64,000 nt of DNA from the NCBI RefSeq assembly GCF_047718555.1, contig NZ_JBDNRK010000018.1, forward strand, positions 1 through 64,000, given 5' to 3'. This DNA comes from Clostridium_I sp047718555. Lineage in GTDB: Bacteria; Bacillota; Clostridia; Clostridiales; Clostridiaceae. Below, in pieces: positions 42,374-50,888 of the stretch. The notes under the pieces are model-generated. The model worked only from the letters and a program-made list of their open reading frames with translations, made no database searches and was not told the origin of the DNA. The position numbers and the translations under genes were made by a program. How positions within the stretch are numbered: position 1 is the stretch's first letter; every line of letters begins with the position of its first letter.

Positions 42374-43486
42374 ATGAATAAAAGAAATAAGATTATTAAT
42401 ATAATTATTATAATTTTCATTAGCATTATAGTTTTCTGCACATATTTTTCTAAAACAATAAAAAATATGCTGCTTCCTGAAGTTAGTGTGGTTACTTTAA
42501 AGTCAGGGACCATAGGAAATAATTATCAGACAGAAGGAACTATAAAATATGCAAATACTCACAAAATTTATGCTATGAATAATTGGAATGTTAAAGACGT
42601 TCTTGTAAAGATAAATCAAGAGGTTAAAAGGAGAGACGTTTTAGCCAAAGTAGATAATGATGCAATAACTTTAAGTGAAAGAGAAGAAAAAGCAACAATA
42701 ATAAACCTTCAAAATCAAATAGAAGCTTTAAAAAATACACCTAATCCTGATCAGAATAAGATTAATGAATATCAATTTCAATTGGATACGGAGAATATGA
42801 AATATAAACAGATTCGCAATGGATTAACTTCAGATGGAAGTATATTGTCAGACATAGATGGTAAAATAGTAGCTATAAATTCACAAAATGGAGCTCAAAA
42901 TCCATCCTCTAATAAATCATCAAATAGTAGTACAGTAGCAGGTAATAATGCATTGTTTGAAATTGCAGGCAGCCAGCCTGATTTTCTCGTTAATTGGACT
43001 AATACTTCTAATGATGCAAAAAATATTGCAGTAGGTGATAAAGTAAACATTATAGCCTCCAGCAGTGACAATAATAATTCAGCAAAGCAATTAACTGCCA
43101 ACGTTTTACAAAAACAATATAATGATCAAACAAATCAATATGAATTTTCTGCTAGTATAGATGGTAAACCCAATCTTAAAGAAGATGATAATGTTACTAT
43201 AAGTACTATAGACAATACAAAAAGATATGATAGCGTAATACCAAAAAGTTGTTTAAGTCAAGAAAATGGTTTGGATTATATATTTGTTGTGAATCAGAAA
43301 GGTGGAGCATTAGGATTCTATGAATATGTTCAAAAAGTTCAAGTACAGGTGGTAGCTTCAGATGATGAAAATTGTTCTATTAAGCCCGCCAATGGAACAT
43401 CAATATCAAGCAATCTTGGTATTGTCATGAGCACCTCCAAAGCTATAGATGACAATTCAGAAGTTAAATTAGATACAGGAAATTAG
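42374..43486 (+). CDS. HlyD/MacA-like membrane-anchored adaptor protein
   Basis: One N-terminal TM segment (about 8-30) is followed by a barrel-sandwich hybrid: VVTLKSGTIGNNYQTEGTIKYA, a coiled-coil hairpin of about 100-150 (EREEKATIINLQNQIEALKN...), and the return half-lipoyl segment SILSDIDGKIVAINSQNG. A Ser/Asn-rich insertion lies at about 175-195. In Gram-positives such proteins partner MacB-type exporters. AGGAGG sits 3 bases after the permease stop, so it belongs to the same operon. Confidence 0.8.
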   Translation: MNKRNKIINIIIIIFISIIVFCTYFSKTIKNMLLPEVSVVTLKSGTIGNNYQTEGTIKYANTHKIYAMNNWNVKDVLVKINQEVKRRDVLAKVDNDAITLSEREEKATIINLQNQIEALKNTPNPDQNKINEYQFQLDTENMKYKQIRNGLTSDGSILSDIDGKIVAINSQNGAQNPSSNKSSNSSTVAGNNALFEIAGSQPDFLVNWTNTSNDAKNIAVGDKVNIIASSSDNNNSAKQLTANVLQKQYNDQTNQYEFSASIDGKPNLKEDDNVTISTIDNTKRYDSVIPKSCLSQENGLDYIFVVNQKGGALGFYEYVQKVQVQVVASDDENCSIKPANGTSISSNLGIVMSTSKAIDDNSEVKLDTGN

Positions 43487-43499
43487 TAGAGGTGATTTT

Positions 43500-44720
43500 G
43501 TGAATATAAAAAGAATCATAAAGCTAAAATTTATAATAAGTTTGATTGTATTAATTATTCTGATTATATTTAGTACTTATTTTAATTTAAATTTAAACAA
43601 AAATGTTTCTAATATATTGGAATACAAAAAAACAAATAAAAGTTTAAGCACAAATGACAATGGCATAACCTTCGCAGAACTTAATAAGGTAAAGGAAAAA
43701 TATAAAGAATTTACCTTTACAGGCTACAAGGAAACTCTGTGTGATGTAAAGAATAAATACGGCAATTCACCTGGTAAAAAAATAAAAACAAAAATGGTGT
43801 TAACAGATGAAAACTATTTTAGTTTATATCCTTATAAAATGATAGAAGGTGGCAAAATTGACTTCTTATCCGTAGAAAACGGAAACAAGGTCGCAGTAAT
43901 AAGTGATATTTTAGCCAATAATCTATTTAAAAGCACTAAAGTAATTGGGGACATAATTACTTTAAATAATGAAAATTATAAAATTGTTGGAGTATACAAA
44001 GAAAATCAATCCTTTATTTACAGTACCTCAGAAGATGGCTATGAAAGGATATATGTTCCATATACCTCCTATACCACAAAGGATAAAAATCAAAGTTTAT
44101 TTTTAGATATATTTTCAACTAGGGAAACAGTAAAAGTCACTTATAAGAACATTAATAATAATTTGATTAGAACGCTGGGAGGAAACTTATCCTTATATAA
44201 CATGATTAATTATACAACACTAAAGAAAATAAGTTTTCAGTATGCACAAATACTGTATTTTATAATAGGTATTTGTGGGATTATTTTTTTAATAAAAATA
44301 GCATTAAAATATTTTAAAGTCCTAACAGTATTTTTTAAAGAGAAACTTAAAACTAATTATTTTAGTCAGATATTAATAAATAATAAGAAGGAAATTTTGT
44401 TTACTTCTTCAAAGATACTATTATGTTTAGCCAGTATAGTTATAATTTTTAATCTAATAAAATTTAATATAACTATTGATAATAAATACCTGCCAAATGA
44501 CAATGTTTTCGATATAAGTTTTTATAGAAAAACTATTATAGATAATATGCAGCTTAGAAATGCCAATGAAAGTGGCTTTAGTAATGTTTATGACAGATAT
44601 ATAACTGATGTAACTAACATAGAAAAGATAATTCTTTTAGGAGAAATAATAACTTTTGTTATTCTTATCATAGATGGAAGATTATTATTAATGGTAAAAA
44701 CAAAAAGAAAGCAAGAATGA
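43500..44720 (+). CDS. MacB-like periplasmic-core permease, divergent
   Basis: The 406-aa protein has an N-terminal TM segment (about 8-30) and then an extracytoplasmic MacB-core-like domain (YFSLYPYKMIEGGKIDFLSVENGNKVAVISDILANNLF and DIITLNNENYKIVGVYKEN). TM segments follow near 255-275, 305-325 and 380-400. Conserved FtsX-type sequence is weak and no ATP-binding domain exists. GTG 43500 has AGAGGTG at 6 bases. It likely pairs with the adaptor, but the ATPase MacB part is not encoded here. Confidence 0.65.
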   Translation: MNIKRIIKLKFIISLIVLIILIIFSTYFNLNLNKNVSNILEYKKTNKSLSTNDNGITFAELNKVKEKYKEFTFTGYKETLCDVKNKYGNSPGKKIKTKMVLTDENYFSLYPYKMIEGGKIDFLSVENGNKVAVISDILANNLFKSTKVIGDIITLNNENYKIVGVYKENQSFIYSTSEDGYERIYVPYTSYTTKDKNQSLFLDIFSTRETVKVTYKNINNNLIRTLGGNLSLYNMINYTTLKKISFQYAQILYFIIGICGIIFLIKIALKYFKVLTVFFKEKLKTNYFSQILINNKKEILFTSSKILLCLASIVIIFNLIKFNITIDNKYLPNDNVFDISFYRKTIIDNMQLRNANESGFSNVYDRYITDVTNIEKIILLGEIITFVILIIDGRLLLMVKTKRKQE

Positions 44721-44801
44721 ATAATAGAATTTTAATTATAAAAAGAGCTCTTTAAAAATTAGCTCAAAAATTCCTGTTAATAACTACTTTAGATTGTAAT
44801 A

Positions 44802-44933
44802 TTACTCATTATTTTTATAAACCTTACATTTTAATGATATTTCTTTATAGCGTAATTTAAAATTTTTACCTCTAATAGCAGATATAGCAATAAACCATAC
44901 CATTATATTTAAAATTAATAAAATTATAAACAA
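44802..44933 (-). CDS. Small membrane peptide (43 aa), toxin-like
   Basis: A strong GGAGGTG lies 8 bases before TTG 44933. The peptide is one TM helix (FIILLILNIMVWFIAISAI) followed by a positively charged tail RGKNFKLRYKEISLKCKVYKNNE. Its layout parallels the 49-aa peptide encoded just upstream on the same strand. A hydrophobic N-terminus with an amphipathic basic tail is the plan of type I toxins. No sequence family is recognised. Confidence 0.5.
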   Translation of the reverse strand: MFIILLILNIMVWFIAISAIRGKNFKLRYKEISLKCKVYKNNE

Positions 44934-44973
44934 AATATTTTCACCTCCGTGTTTATTTTTTTAAATAATTTGA

Positions 44974-44979
44974 TATAAT
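44974..44979 (+). promoter_or_regulatory. Extended -10 promoter of candidate antitoxin RNA
   Basis: TGATATAAT (44971-44979) is an extended -10 element (TGnTATAAT) with a weak -35 region, pointing rightward. Confidence 0.55.
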
Positions 44980-44985
44980 AAAGGT

Positions 44986-45065
44986 AAGGGAGCCATTGGC
45001 TTCAAGTGTTGATATAAATTTAATCGGAAGATAAGTAGCTGTAACTACTTATCTTCTTCTCTTTT
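44986..45065 (+). ncRNA. Candidate antisense (type I antitoxin) RNA
   Basis: A transcript from the extended -10 promoter would begin near 44986 and stop at the hairpin 45027-45056 plus T-rich tail, about 80 bases. It has no open reading frame with a ribosome site. Its 3' half is antisense to the 3' end of the 49-aa toxin mRNA. Its 5' part (GGGAGCCATTGG) resembles the toxin 5' leader (GGGAGCTATTGG). Convergent overlap at the 3' ends is the arrangement of TxpA/RatA and BsrG/SR4. Confidence 0.5.
45027..45065. terminator. Bidirectional terminator in toxin-antitoxin locus
   Basis: A perfect 12-bp stem GAAGATAAGTAG with a 6-base loop is followed rightward by TTCTCTTTT. The stop codon of the 49-aa gene lies in its right arm. 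Confidence 0.75.
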
Positions 45066-45194
45066 GGAACCTATCTTTAATTGCAAATCTTTTATCGTTA
45101 ATTGTATTTCAATAGGGTGTTTAGAATTACATATTATAATTAACCCAATCAGTACTGTTACTGATAAGATTACATCTCCCATGTATTTCTCCAT
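45045..45194 (-). CDS. Probable type I toxin, 49-aa single-TM peptide
   Basis: ATG 45194 follows GGGGGTGAG at 4-5 bases. Residues about 5-22 are hydrophobic (MGDVILSVTVLIGLIIIC), then NSKHPIEIQLTIKDLQLKIGSKREEDK. The HPI-I-x-T-K tail pattern recalls TxpA-type toxins. Its 5' leader (about 90 bases) holds CTCCC/GGGAG and ATTGGT/AACCAAT hairpins that could hide the ribosome site. An extended -10 promoter lies at 45291-45299 on the minus strand. The 3' end overlaps an opposing short RNA. Toxicity is inferred from organisation, not shown. Confidence 0.6.
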   Translation of the reverse strand: MEKYMGDVILSVTVLIGLIIICNSKHPIEIQLTIKDLQLKIGSKREEDK

Positions 45195-45290
45195 AAGGCT
45201 CACCCCCTCATTGGTTACTTCCATTCACCAATAGCTCCCTATAGTGGGAGTGAACCTTCATATCAACTACACCAATAATTTTCATTTATT

Positions 45291-45299
45291 ATTATACCA
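45291..45299 (-). promoter_or_regulatory. Extended -10 promoter of toxin mRNA
   Basis: On the minus strand the bases read TGGTATAAT, an extended -10. The transcript would start near 45284, leaving a structured leader of about 90 bases before the toxin ATG. Confidence 0.55.
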
Positions 45300-45834
45300 T
45301 AAAATACATTTTATAATCTTTATTTTAGATTTATCTAATTTTTCTTTTTTAATGTTATTTTTTAAATAAATAAGAATATTATAATACCTTGAGAGTTTTA
45401 ACTAAATAATTTTGAATTTTATTATAAGAATATTATTTATAACAAGATACTGTTTATCATCTTCTTTATTTATCAGTTAATTTCCAATTAAATTACCAGT
45501 AAAACAGATACCCTAAAACCTATAGTTGATAAATATTATCATTTGATTATCAATAAGGCAGAATAGGTGAGAACCAAGTGTTTTTATATATACATATATT
45601 ATAATAAATTAAAAATCAAATCTGTTGAAAATTTCAGCAAATAGAATTTCTAAAATTACATTTGATATGATCAACAAAAAACTTTTTTGATAAAAATTTA
45701 TTTAAATTCAATATAATAATCACTTATAAAAGAAGGATTTTATCCCCCTCACGTCGAATTATTTATGCGTAAAATAAGAATTTGACGCAGTTAGATATAA
45801 AAAAAGATTTTATCTTATTTTTAGGAGGATTAAT
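45300..45834. other. AT-rich intergenic region upstream of recombinase
   Basis: No gene is visible. Bases 45752-45787 contain an imperfect inverted repeat with CGTC/GACG outer arms and core TATGCGTA. It is the only structured stretch; it could be a terminator, an operator or a recombinase-binding site. Confidence 0.4.
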
Positions 45835-46824
45835 ATGCAATATAATATAAAAAATCTGTTTGATAGCACCATACCGAAACAAGTAAATGACTTTTTAAAT
45901 TATTTAGGAACAATTCGAGGAAAATCAGAAAATACAATTTACAATTATAAAATTGATCTTATTTTATTTTTTCGTTTTTTAAAACTATACAAAGGTCAAG
46001 TAAAAAAAGACGAAGATTTTAACGAAATATTTATCGGAGATATAGATGATGAATTCATTAAAAATATATCGCTTCCAGATTTATATGCTTTTATATCTTT
46101 TACAGAAAACTTTAGAAACAACAGCAATTATGCTCGTGCAAGAAAAGTTGCTACATTGAAATCTTTTTTTAAATATTTATCTACTAAAGCAAAAATACTA
46201 AAGGAAAATCCTACTTTAGAATTGGAATCTCCTAAGATTCACAGTAGAAATCCTATATATTTAAGTCTAGAACAAAGTAAAGAGCTTTTAAAAGCAGTTA
46301 AAGGTGAAAAATATGAGGAAAGGGATTATTGCATATTGATTTTATTTTTAAATTGTGGAATGCGACTTTCAGAACTGATAGGAATAAATATATCAAAGAT
46401 CAAAAATGATACCCTTTCAATCATAGGAAAAGGCAATAAAGAGAGAACTGTATATTTAAACCACATATGTATTCAAGCAATTAAGAATTATATGATAGTA
46501 CGAAATGAGCAGCTACCAAAGGTGCTAGAGGAAGACAAGGACGCTCTTTTTTTAAGTAGAAATAATAAAAGAATAAGTAAAAGAACCGTAGAAATTACAG
46601 TGAAAAAATACATAAAAAAAGCTAATTTAGATTCTGACAAATATACTCCTCATAAATTAAGGCATACAGCAGCTACTCTTATGTATAAGTATGGTGATGT
46701 TGATATAAGAAGCCTTCAGCAAATACTAGGTCACGAAAGTGTATCTACTACTCAGATATATACTCATGTAGATGATGAAAAATTGCGGGAAGCTGTTAAA
46801 TCTAATCCACTAAATGACTTATAA
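45835..46824 (+). CDS. Tyrosine recombinase (XerC/XerD-like)
   Basis: This is a phage-integrase-fold recombinase of 329 aa with an N-terminal SAM-like core-binding domain (about 10-125) and the catalytic domain. Catalytic residues are R177 in GMRLSEL, the beta-hairpin Lys in GKGNKERTV, HKLRH, a second His in LGHES, and nucleophile Y309 in TQIYTHVD. Length and sequence fit chromosomal Xer proteins rather than phage integrases. Clostridia often have a Xer gene near lexA, as here. AGGAGG precedes the ATG. Confidence 0.85.
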   Translation: MQYNIKNLFDSTIPKQVNDFLNYLGTIRGKSENTIYNYKIDLILFFRFLKLYKGQVKKDEDFNEIFIGDIDDEFIKNISLPDLYAFISFTENFRNNSNYARARKVATLKSFFKYLSTKAKILKENPTLELESPKIHSRNPIYLSLEQSKELLKAVKGEKYEERDYCILILFLNCGMRLSELIGINISKIKNDTLSIIGKGNKERTVYLNHICIQAIKNYMIVRNEQLPKVLEEDKDALFLSRNNKRISKRTVEITVKKYIKKANLDSDKYTPHKLRHTAATLMYKYGDVDIRSLQQILGHESVSTTQIYTHVDDEKLREAVKSNPLNDL

Positions 46825-46866
46825 AAAAATCACCATATTATAATTATTTAATATGGTGATTTTTTA
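46824..46866 (+). terminator. Rho-independent terminator after recombinase gene
   Basis: AAAAATCACCATATTA and TAATATGGTGATTTTT form a long stem with a T-run. The left arm begins at the stop codon. Confidence 0.9.
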
Positions 46867-47050
46867 TTCACGATACTATACTCTCTTGTTTAACATTTCC
46901 TTTTGCTATACTTAATCCTAAATTAATTAATTCATGTTGCGTGAACTTTAATTTTATTCCATTATATTTAATAATATAGCCCTATTTTTTTATTTCCATT
47001 TTAGCATGAATTTATCCTATTTTTCTAAATAAATTTTATTCTTGATGTCA

Positions 47051-47467
47051 TTATTTTTGTTTTTTAATAACAAAAAATCCAGGAAATCTTTCTTCAACAA
47101 CCCTATCTCTCTTCTCTTCATCATCTGACTCTATTACTTCTCGTAGTCCATCAATATCATCTATTAATTCTATATCAAATGGAAGATCATCTTTTTCATC
47201 TCTTATATAATCATCATCGTAATCATTTAATAATTCTGCATTTTCGCCATCTTTATCGTCATCAAGATCATAGCCTTGTTCTTGTATCTTTTTTATTTCT
47301 TCTGGATCTTCAATAATTCCATCTATCAAAATTGATTTCTTATCACGATCTAAATCAAGACATTTACCACAATTATTACAGGTTTTGCTTTTATCTAAAT
47401 CGCATTTATCGCAATCACCGCAATCAGTACATTGAAGTGTTGAATCAAAAATACACATTTTACTCAT
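47051..47467 (-). CDS. Cys-rich N-terminus, strongly acidic hypothetical protein
   Basis: The first 40 residues hold eight or more cysteines in C-xx-C pairs (CTDCGDCDKCDLDKSKTC, CNNCGKC), a probable zinc or Fe-S site. The remaining ~95 residues are very acidic (DDDKDGEN, NDYDDDYIRDEKDD) and end in the more regular RVVEERFPGFFVIKKQK. The length is 138 aa. AAGGAAGG lies 12 bases before the ATG. It looks like a conserved clostridial protein of unknown role; I cannot name the family. Confidence 0.65.
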   Translation of the reverse strand: MSKMCIFDSTLQCTDCGDCDKCDLDKSKTCNNCGKCLDLDRDKKSILIDGIIEDPEEIKKIQEQGYDLDDDKDGENAELLNDYDDDYIRDEKDDLPFDIELIDDIDGLREVIESDDEEKRDRVVEERFPGFFVIKKQK

Positions 47468-47601
47468 ACTATATATTTATCCTTCCTTACTTTAAATTTA
47501 AACAATAACATTAACTATAGCATATATATTAGTAAGTATCAATGATTTTTATGTATTTTCATAAATTGTTTTTTATTTTGAAGTTTTAATTAGTTGTCAT
47601 A

Positions 47602-47641
47602 ATTATTACTTTACATAATATTTAGTATGTAAAGTAATAAT
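47602..47641. terminator. Bidirectional hairpin, similar to dyad at 7.9 kb
   Basis: A 16-bp perfect stem ATTATTACTTTACATA with loop ATATTTAG is followed rightward by a T-run. It shares ACTTTAC-TAATATTTA-TATGTAAAGTA with bases 7887-7915. Confidence 0.6.
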
Positions 47642-47665
47642 TTTTTATAAAAAAATACCGCTTAA

Positions 47666-47800
47666 TTACAGTACTATTTCAGATAACTTTTTCGCTATTT
47701 TTTCATTACCAAGTTTATTTAAATGTAATCCATCAATATAATACGTAAGATCAACTTCTCCATTTTCTTTATAAAACATAGAATTAAAATCTAAAACCTT
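47666..47800 (-). pseudogene. SGNH/GDSL hydrolase remnant (C-terminal end)
   Basis: The minus strand reads VLDFNSMFYKENGEVDLTY, then YIDGLHLNKLGNEKIAKKLSE and a stop. The D-G-L-H-L-N motif is the catalytic Asp-His region of SGNH hydrolases. Everything before it is missing; it is joined to the Lpd remnant. Confidence 0.75.
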
Positions 47801-48190
47801 TAGCTAATAAAGCAGCTTCACCAATAGTAGGATGTTCATGTACTGTTAATACCTCATCATATTTTTTATCCGCAATAAATTTTATAATACCACCAGTTTC
47901 ACCCATTATAAGAGATTTTCCATTTGCAACCAAAGGAAACTTATCAACTTTATAATTAATACCCTTTTGCTTAGCCTGTTCCTCTGTTTATAATCACTAG
48001 ACTCTTAGGATTATTTTCTAAATTTAAAGCTCCTGTGATGTCAATTACTCCTGTCAATTTACTTCCTTCAACAGGAGGTATAAAAGGTACTGATCCTTAT
48101 GAAATTATAGCATTATCAAACTTTATTTTTCACTTGAACTATCCAGTTTAGATATTACCAAACTATCCTTTGCTTCAATATTTACAATCT
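47800..48190 (-). pseudogene. Dihydrolipoamide dehydrogenase remnant
   Basis: Reading leftward, IEAKDSLVISKLDSSSEK and FDNAIIS are followed by an in-frame stop, then GSVPFIPPVEGSKLTGVIDI and TGALNLENNPKSLVII. After a deletion come EQAKQKGINYKVDKFPLVANGKSLIMGETGG and IIKFIADKKYDEVLTVHEH. These match the central and later parts of an Lpd chain. The disulfide motif and N-terminus are absent. The deletion junction carries TTATAAACAGAG. Confidence 0.8.
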
Positions 48191-48310
48191 ATTTTTGGGA
48201 AAATAACTTTCAAAATGGGAATAATTTTCTCAATTTCCCATTCTGAGAGTTACTCTTGTCTTAATAAAAACTATAAATTTTTATTATATTGCAATGACTA
48301 AAATTACTTG

Positions 48311-48395
48311 CTTTTATCCGATGACTACCCACTTTAACGTTCCCCATTACCTACGCCATACTTAGAAGTTGTGACTTGTGGGATGTACACAATTA
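48311..48395 (-). repeat. Degenerate IS605-end-like structured repeat
   Basis: It begins CTTTTATCCGATGACTA as the copies at 15268 and 60913 do, then decays around GTTCCCC and GTGGGATGTACAC. It directly abuts the stop of the DUF2207 gene. Confidence 0.4.
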
Positions 48396-48397
48396 AC

Positions 48398-50086
48398 TTA
48401 AAATGCCCCAGAACCTCCACCGCCACCTCCATAACAATCTCCTCCACCGGAAAAACCACCAAAATCACTACTGCTTCCTCCGCTATCTGAAGTAAAATGA
48501 TTAATATTACTATCAATATCATCCCATAAAATTAAATTACTATAGAAATATGGATAATAATATAATTCATCTAGATATATATTTTCAGTATTGTTGTTAC
48601 CATATAATAATTTTTCAGAATAAAATTTAAGAGAATCTTTATCCATATCCAAAGCTACAGCATAAATTAAAATTTCATCAATATTTCTATAATCTAAGAC
48701 CTTCTTCTGCTCTGCAATATAGTCTTTAATATAATTTTTGTATGCTTTCCACTTGAGCTGTTTGTTATAGGCTTCATTGGTTAATATCCTTTTATTCTCT
48801 ATCTCGGTAAAAAAGCCTAAACTTTCCCCTTCTTGTATAATCATATCTTCCCAATTCGAATACTGATTTTTAAATTCCCTAGCTTCTTCTCTATGATTTT
48901 TTATCATTTCCTGAAGTTTTTTCAAAGAAATTACTCCATTCTCCTCATATATCTGAAACCAGCTTATAAAAAATTTTAAATGTATTGAATCAGGTATATT
49001 AGCAGCATTTTGCCTAAACTTAAAATCCTCTAATTTGTCTACATTTTTTGCTGCAAATTTATAATTACCTTTTTCTATACTGTAATATCCTTTCTTACAC
49101 AGATATAATAGTACCGCAGGTATAACAGATCTAGATATATATTCCTCGTTATACAATAAGCTTACTAAAGCTGGAGATATATCCTCTGGTGGATCAACTA
49201 ATCTATTCCCATCAAAAAATATATAGCCTTCTCTATAGTCACTAATAGCTTTTTGAAATTTCTTCTTATTTCTTAGATATCTTAAAGACAATACAGAAAT
49301 TAAACTTACTACAGCAAGTACAGCTATAATAACAGCTGCTTGATCTCCACTATTATTCCTATCATTTGCAAAGCCATCACTTTTTTTAGCATCCTGGTAA
49401 TTTGTATTTTCTAATCCCTTATTATCGATAGTTAAAAATTCTGAAGGAAAGTGAAGCTTGATTCCTAAAACAGAAGTTAAATTATTACCCTTTATATGTA
49501 TTCCATCCTGGTCATAATTTGTATTAAATTCATTGCCATCAGTATAAGTCCAATATTTCATTTTATTAAGATCAAATTTAGTATTCATTAAACTCAAATT
49601 AAACTCTACTGTTTTAATGGGTATATTATTTTCAACAGTATAGAATTTCCAGTATAATTCCCCTAGATCCTTATATTTTACTGCTGCACTATTAATTCTA
49701 TAATTTAATATAAATGTTTTAATCTCATTATCACTTTTAGAAAATATCTTTACTTGCGTATTATCATCTGAATCAATTATTTTATAACTATTATTTTCCT
49801 CTCCTTGTGAAGAAACTAAATTTGTCATTTTATTATTTTTATCTTTTAAAGCTATATTCTCAATAGTATATCCACTGGTAGCATTTTTTGAAAGGTCTCT
49901 ATAGAAACCATTAAAATTTCCATGAAAATTATAAGTAAGTTCTTCATGGACTTCTACATCTCCATTTTTAGTTATTTCAGCGTTTATTAGAAGTTTATTA
50001 ATATCATAACTTTTGTCTTCTGCCTTAACTTTAAAAGGTATCATCAAAATTAATAATAAAATTATTATGGTCAAAAGTTTTTTCAA
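48398..50086 (-). CDS. DUF2207 domain-containing membrane protein
   Basis: A signal-like N-terminus (5-21) leads to the extracytoplasmic DUF2207 domain (about 25-220, including ANITKNGDVEVHEELTYNFHGNFNGFYRDL). A TM segment near 250-270 is followed by a cytoplasmic region of ~270 residues with winged-helix-like stretches. It ends in the family's Gly/Ser-rich tail (SSDFGGFSGGGDCYGGGGGGSGAF). The length is 562 aa. TTG 50086 has GGAGGG upstream. Function is unknown; the family is widespread in Firmicute envelopes. Confidence 0.85.
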   Translation of the reverse strand: MKKLLTIIILLLILMIPFKVKAEDKSYDINKLLINAEITKNGDVEVHEELTYNFHGNFNGFYRDLSKNATSGYTIENIALKDKNNKMTNLVSSQGEENNSYKIIDSDDNTQVKIFSKSDNEIKTFILNYRINSAAVKYKDLGELYWKFYTVENNIPIKTVEFNLSLMNTKFDLNKMKYWTYTDGNEFNTNYDQDGIHIKGNNLTSVLGIKLHFPSEFLTIDNKGLENTNYQDAKKSDGFANDRNNSGDQAAVIIAVLAVVSLISVLSLRYLRNKKKFQKAISDYREGYIFFDGNRLVDPPEDISPALVSLLYNEEYISRSVIPAVLLYLCKKGYYSIEKGNYKFAAKNVDKLEDFKFRQNAANIPDSIHLKFFISWFQIYEENGVISLKKLQEMIKNHREEAREFKNQYSNWEDMIIQEGESLGFFTEIENKRILTNEAYNKQLKWKAYKNYIKDYIAEQKKVLDYRNIDEILIYAVALDMDKDSLKFYSEKLLYGNNNTENIYLDELYYYPYFYSNLILWDDIDSNINHFTSDSGGSSSDFGGFSGGGDCYGGGGGGSGAF

Positions 50087-50228
50087 AATTATCCCTCCAT
50101 TCCAAGTATAAGTATAACATAAGTTCTAGTATTACACTATATTAATACACTGAATTTAGGCATTAAAATAATATGCTATAATATATAATAAAATATCAAT
50201 TATTAGAAACAAGGAGTCTGAGTGGAAT

Positions 50229-50801
50229 ATGAAAATAGTTTGCATCGGCGACAGCTTAACCTATGGATATGGAGTACATTCCGAAGAATGTTGGGTTGAA
50301 TTGCTTCACAAAAGTTTAAATATAAAAACTATAAATAAAGGTGTAAATGGTGATACTACCACCGGTATACTTTCACGATCTAATAGAGATATACTGGAGT
50401 TAAAGCCCTCTCATGTAATAATTATGGCGGGAACTAATGACCTACTTTTGAATTATTCTCTAGATAATATTATAGATAATATAAAATTTATATTAATGGA
50501 AGCTAAAAATAATAGTATACTTCCTATTTTAGCTCTACAACCCCCTGTTATTGATACTCTAGCTAAAATTTATTGGGATAATTATATAGATTATACTAAA
50601 GTAAACGGACATTTGTTTCAATACACTGAAAACATAAAAACTTTTACCTACGAAAACAATATTAATGTAATAGATTTCTATACTACTTTTGTAAATAGTA
50701 ATAATATAGATAATTTATACAGCGATGGAATTCACCCTAATAGTGAAGGTCATAAATTAATGCTTCAAACTATCCTTAACTCACATGCTATTAAATTATA
50801 A
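50229..50801 (+). CDS. SGNH/GDSL-type esterase (TesA-like)
   Basis: This is a 190-aa SGNH hydrolase without a signal peptide. Block I is GDSLTYGYG (nucleophile Ser9), block II has the glycine in KGVNGDTT, block III is MAGTNDLL, and block V is YSDGIHPNSEGH with the catalytic Asp and His. It resembles arylesterase/lysophospholipase TAP-like proteins. The substrate is unknown. AAGGAG lies 12 bases before the ATG. A relic of another SGNH gene lies 2.5 kb away. Confidence 0.88.
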   Translation: MKIVCIGDSLTYGYGVHSEECWVELLHKSLNIKTINKGVNGDTTTGILSRSNRDILELKPSHVIIMAGTNDLLLNYSLDNIIDNIKFILMEAKNNSILPILALQPPVIDTLAKIYWDNYIDYTKVNGHLFQYTENIKTFTYENNINVIDFYTTFVNSNNIDNLYSDGIHPNSEGHKLMLQTILNSHAIKL

Positions 50802-50815
50802 TTTTTACAATTTCA

Positions 50816-50827
50816 GAACATAAGTTT
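50816..50827 (+). promoter_or_regulatory. Probable LexA-binding site (SOS box)
   Basis: GAACATAAGTTT matches the Gram-positive SOS box GAACnnnnGTTC with one mismatch, 61 bases before lexA. Autoregulation of lexA is expected. Confidence 0.6.
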
Positions 50828-50888
50828 GCATCATATATAATAATGTGTTATAATTTTCTAAAATACTGTTATAGTTAGAGGTGCAGCA

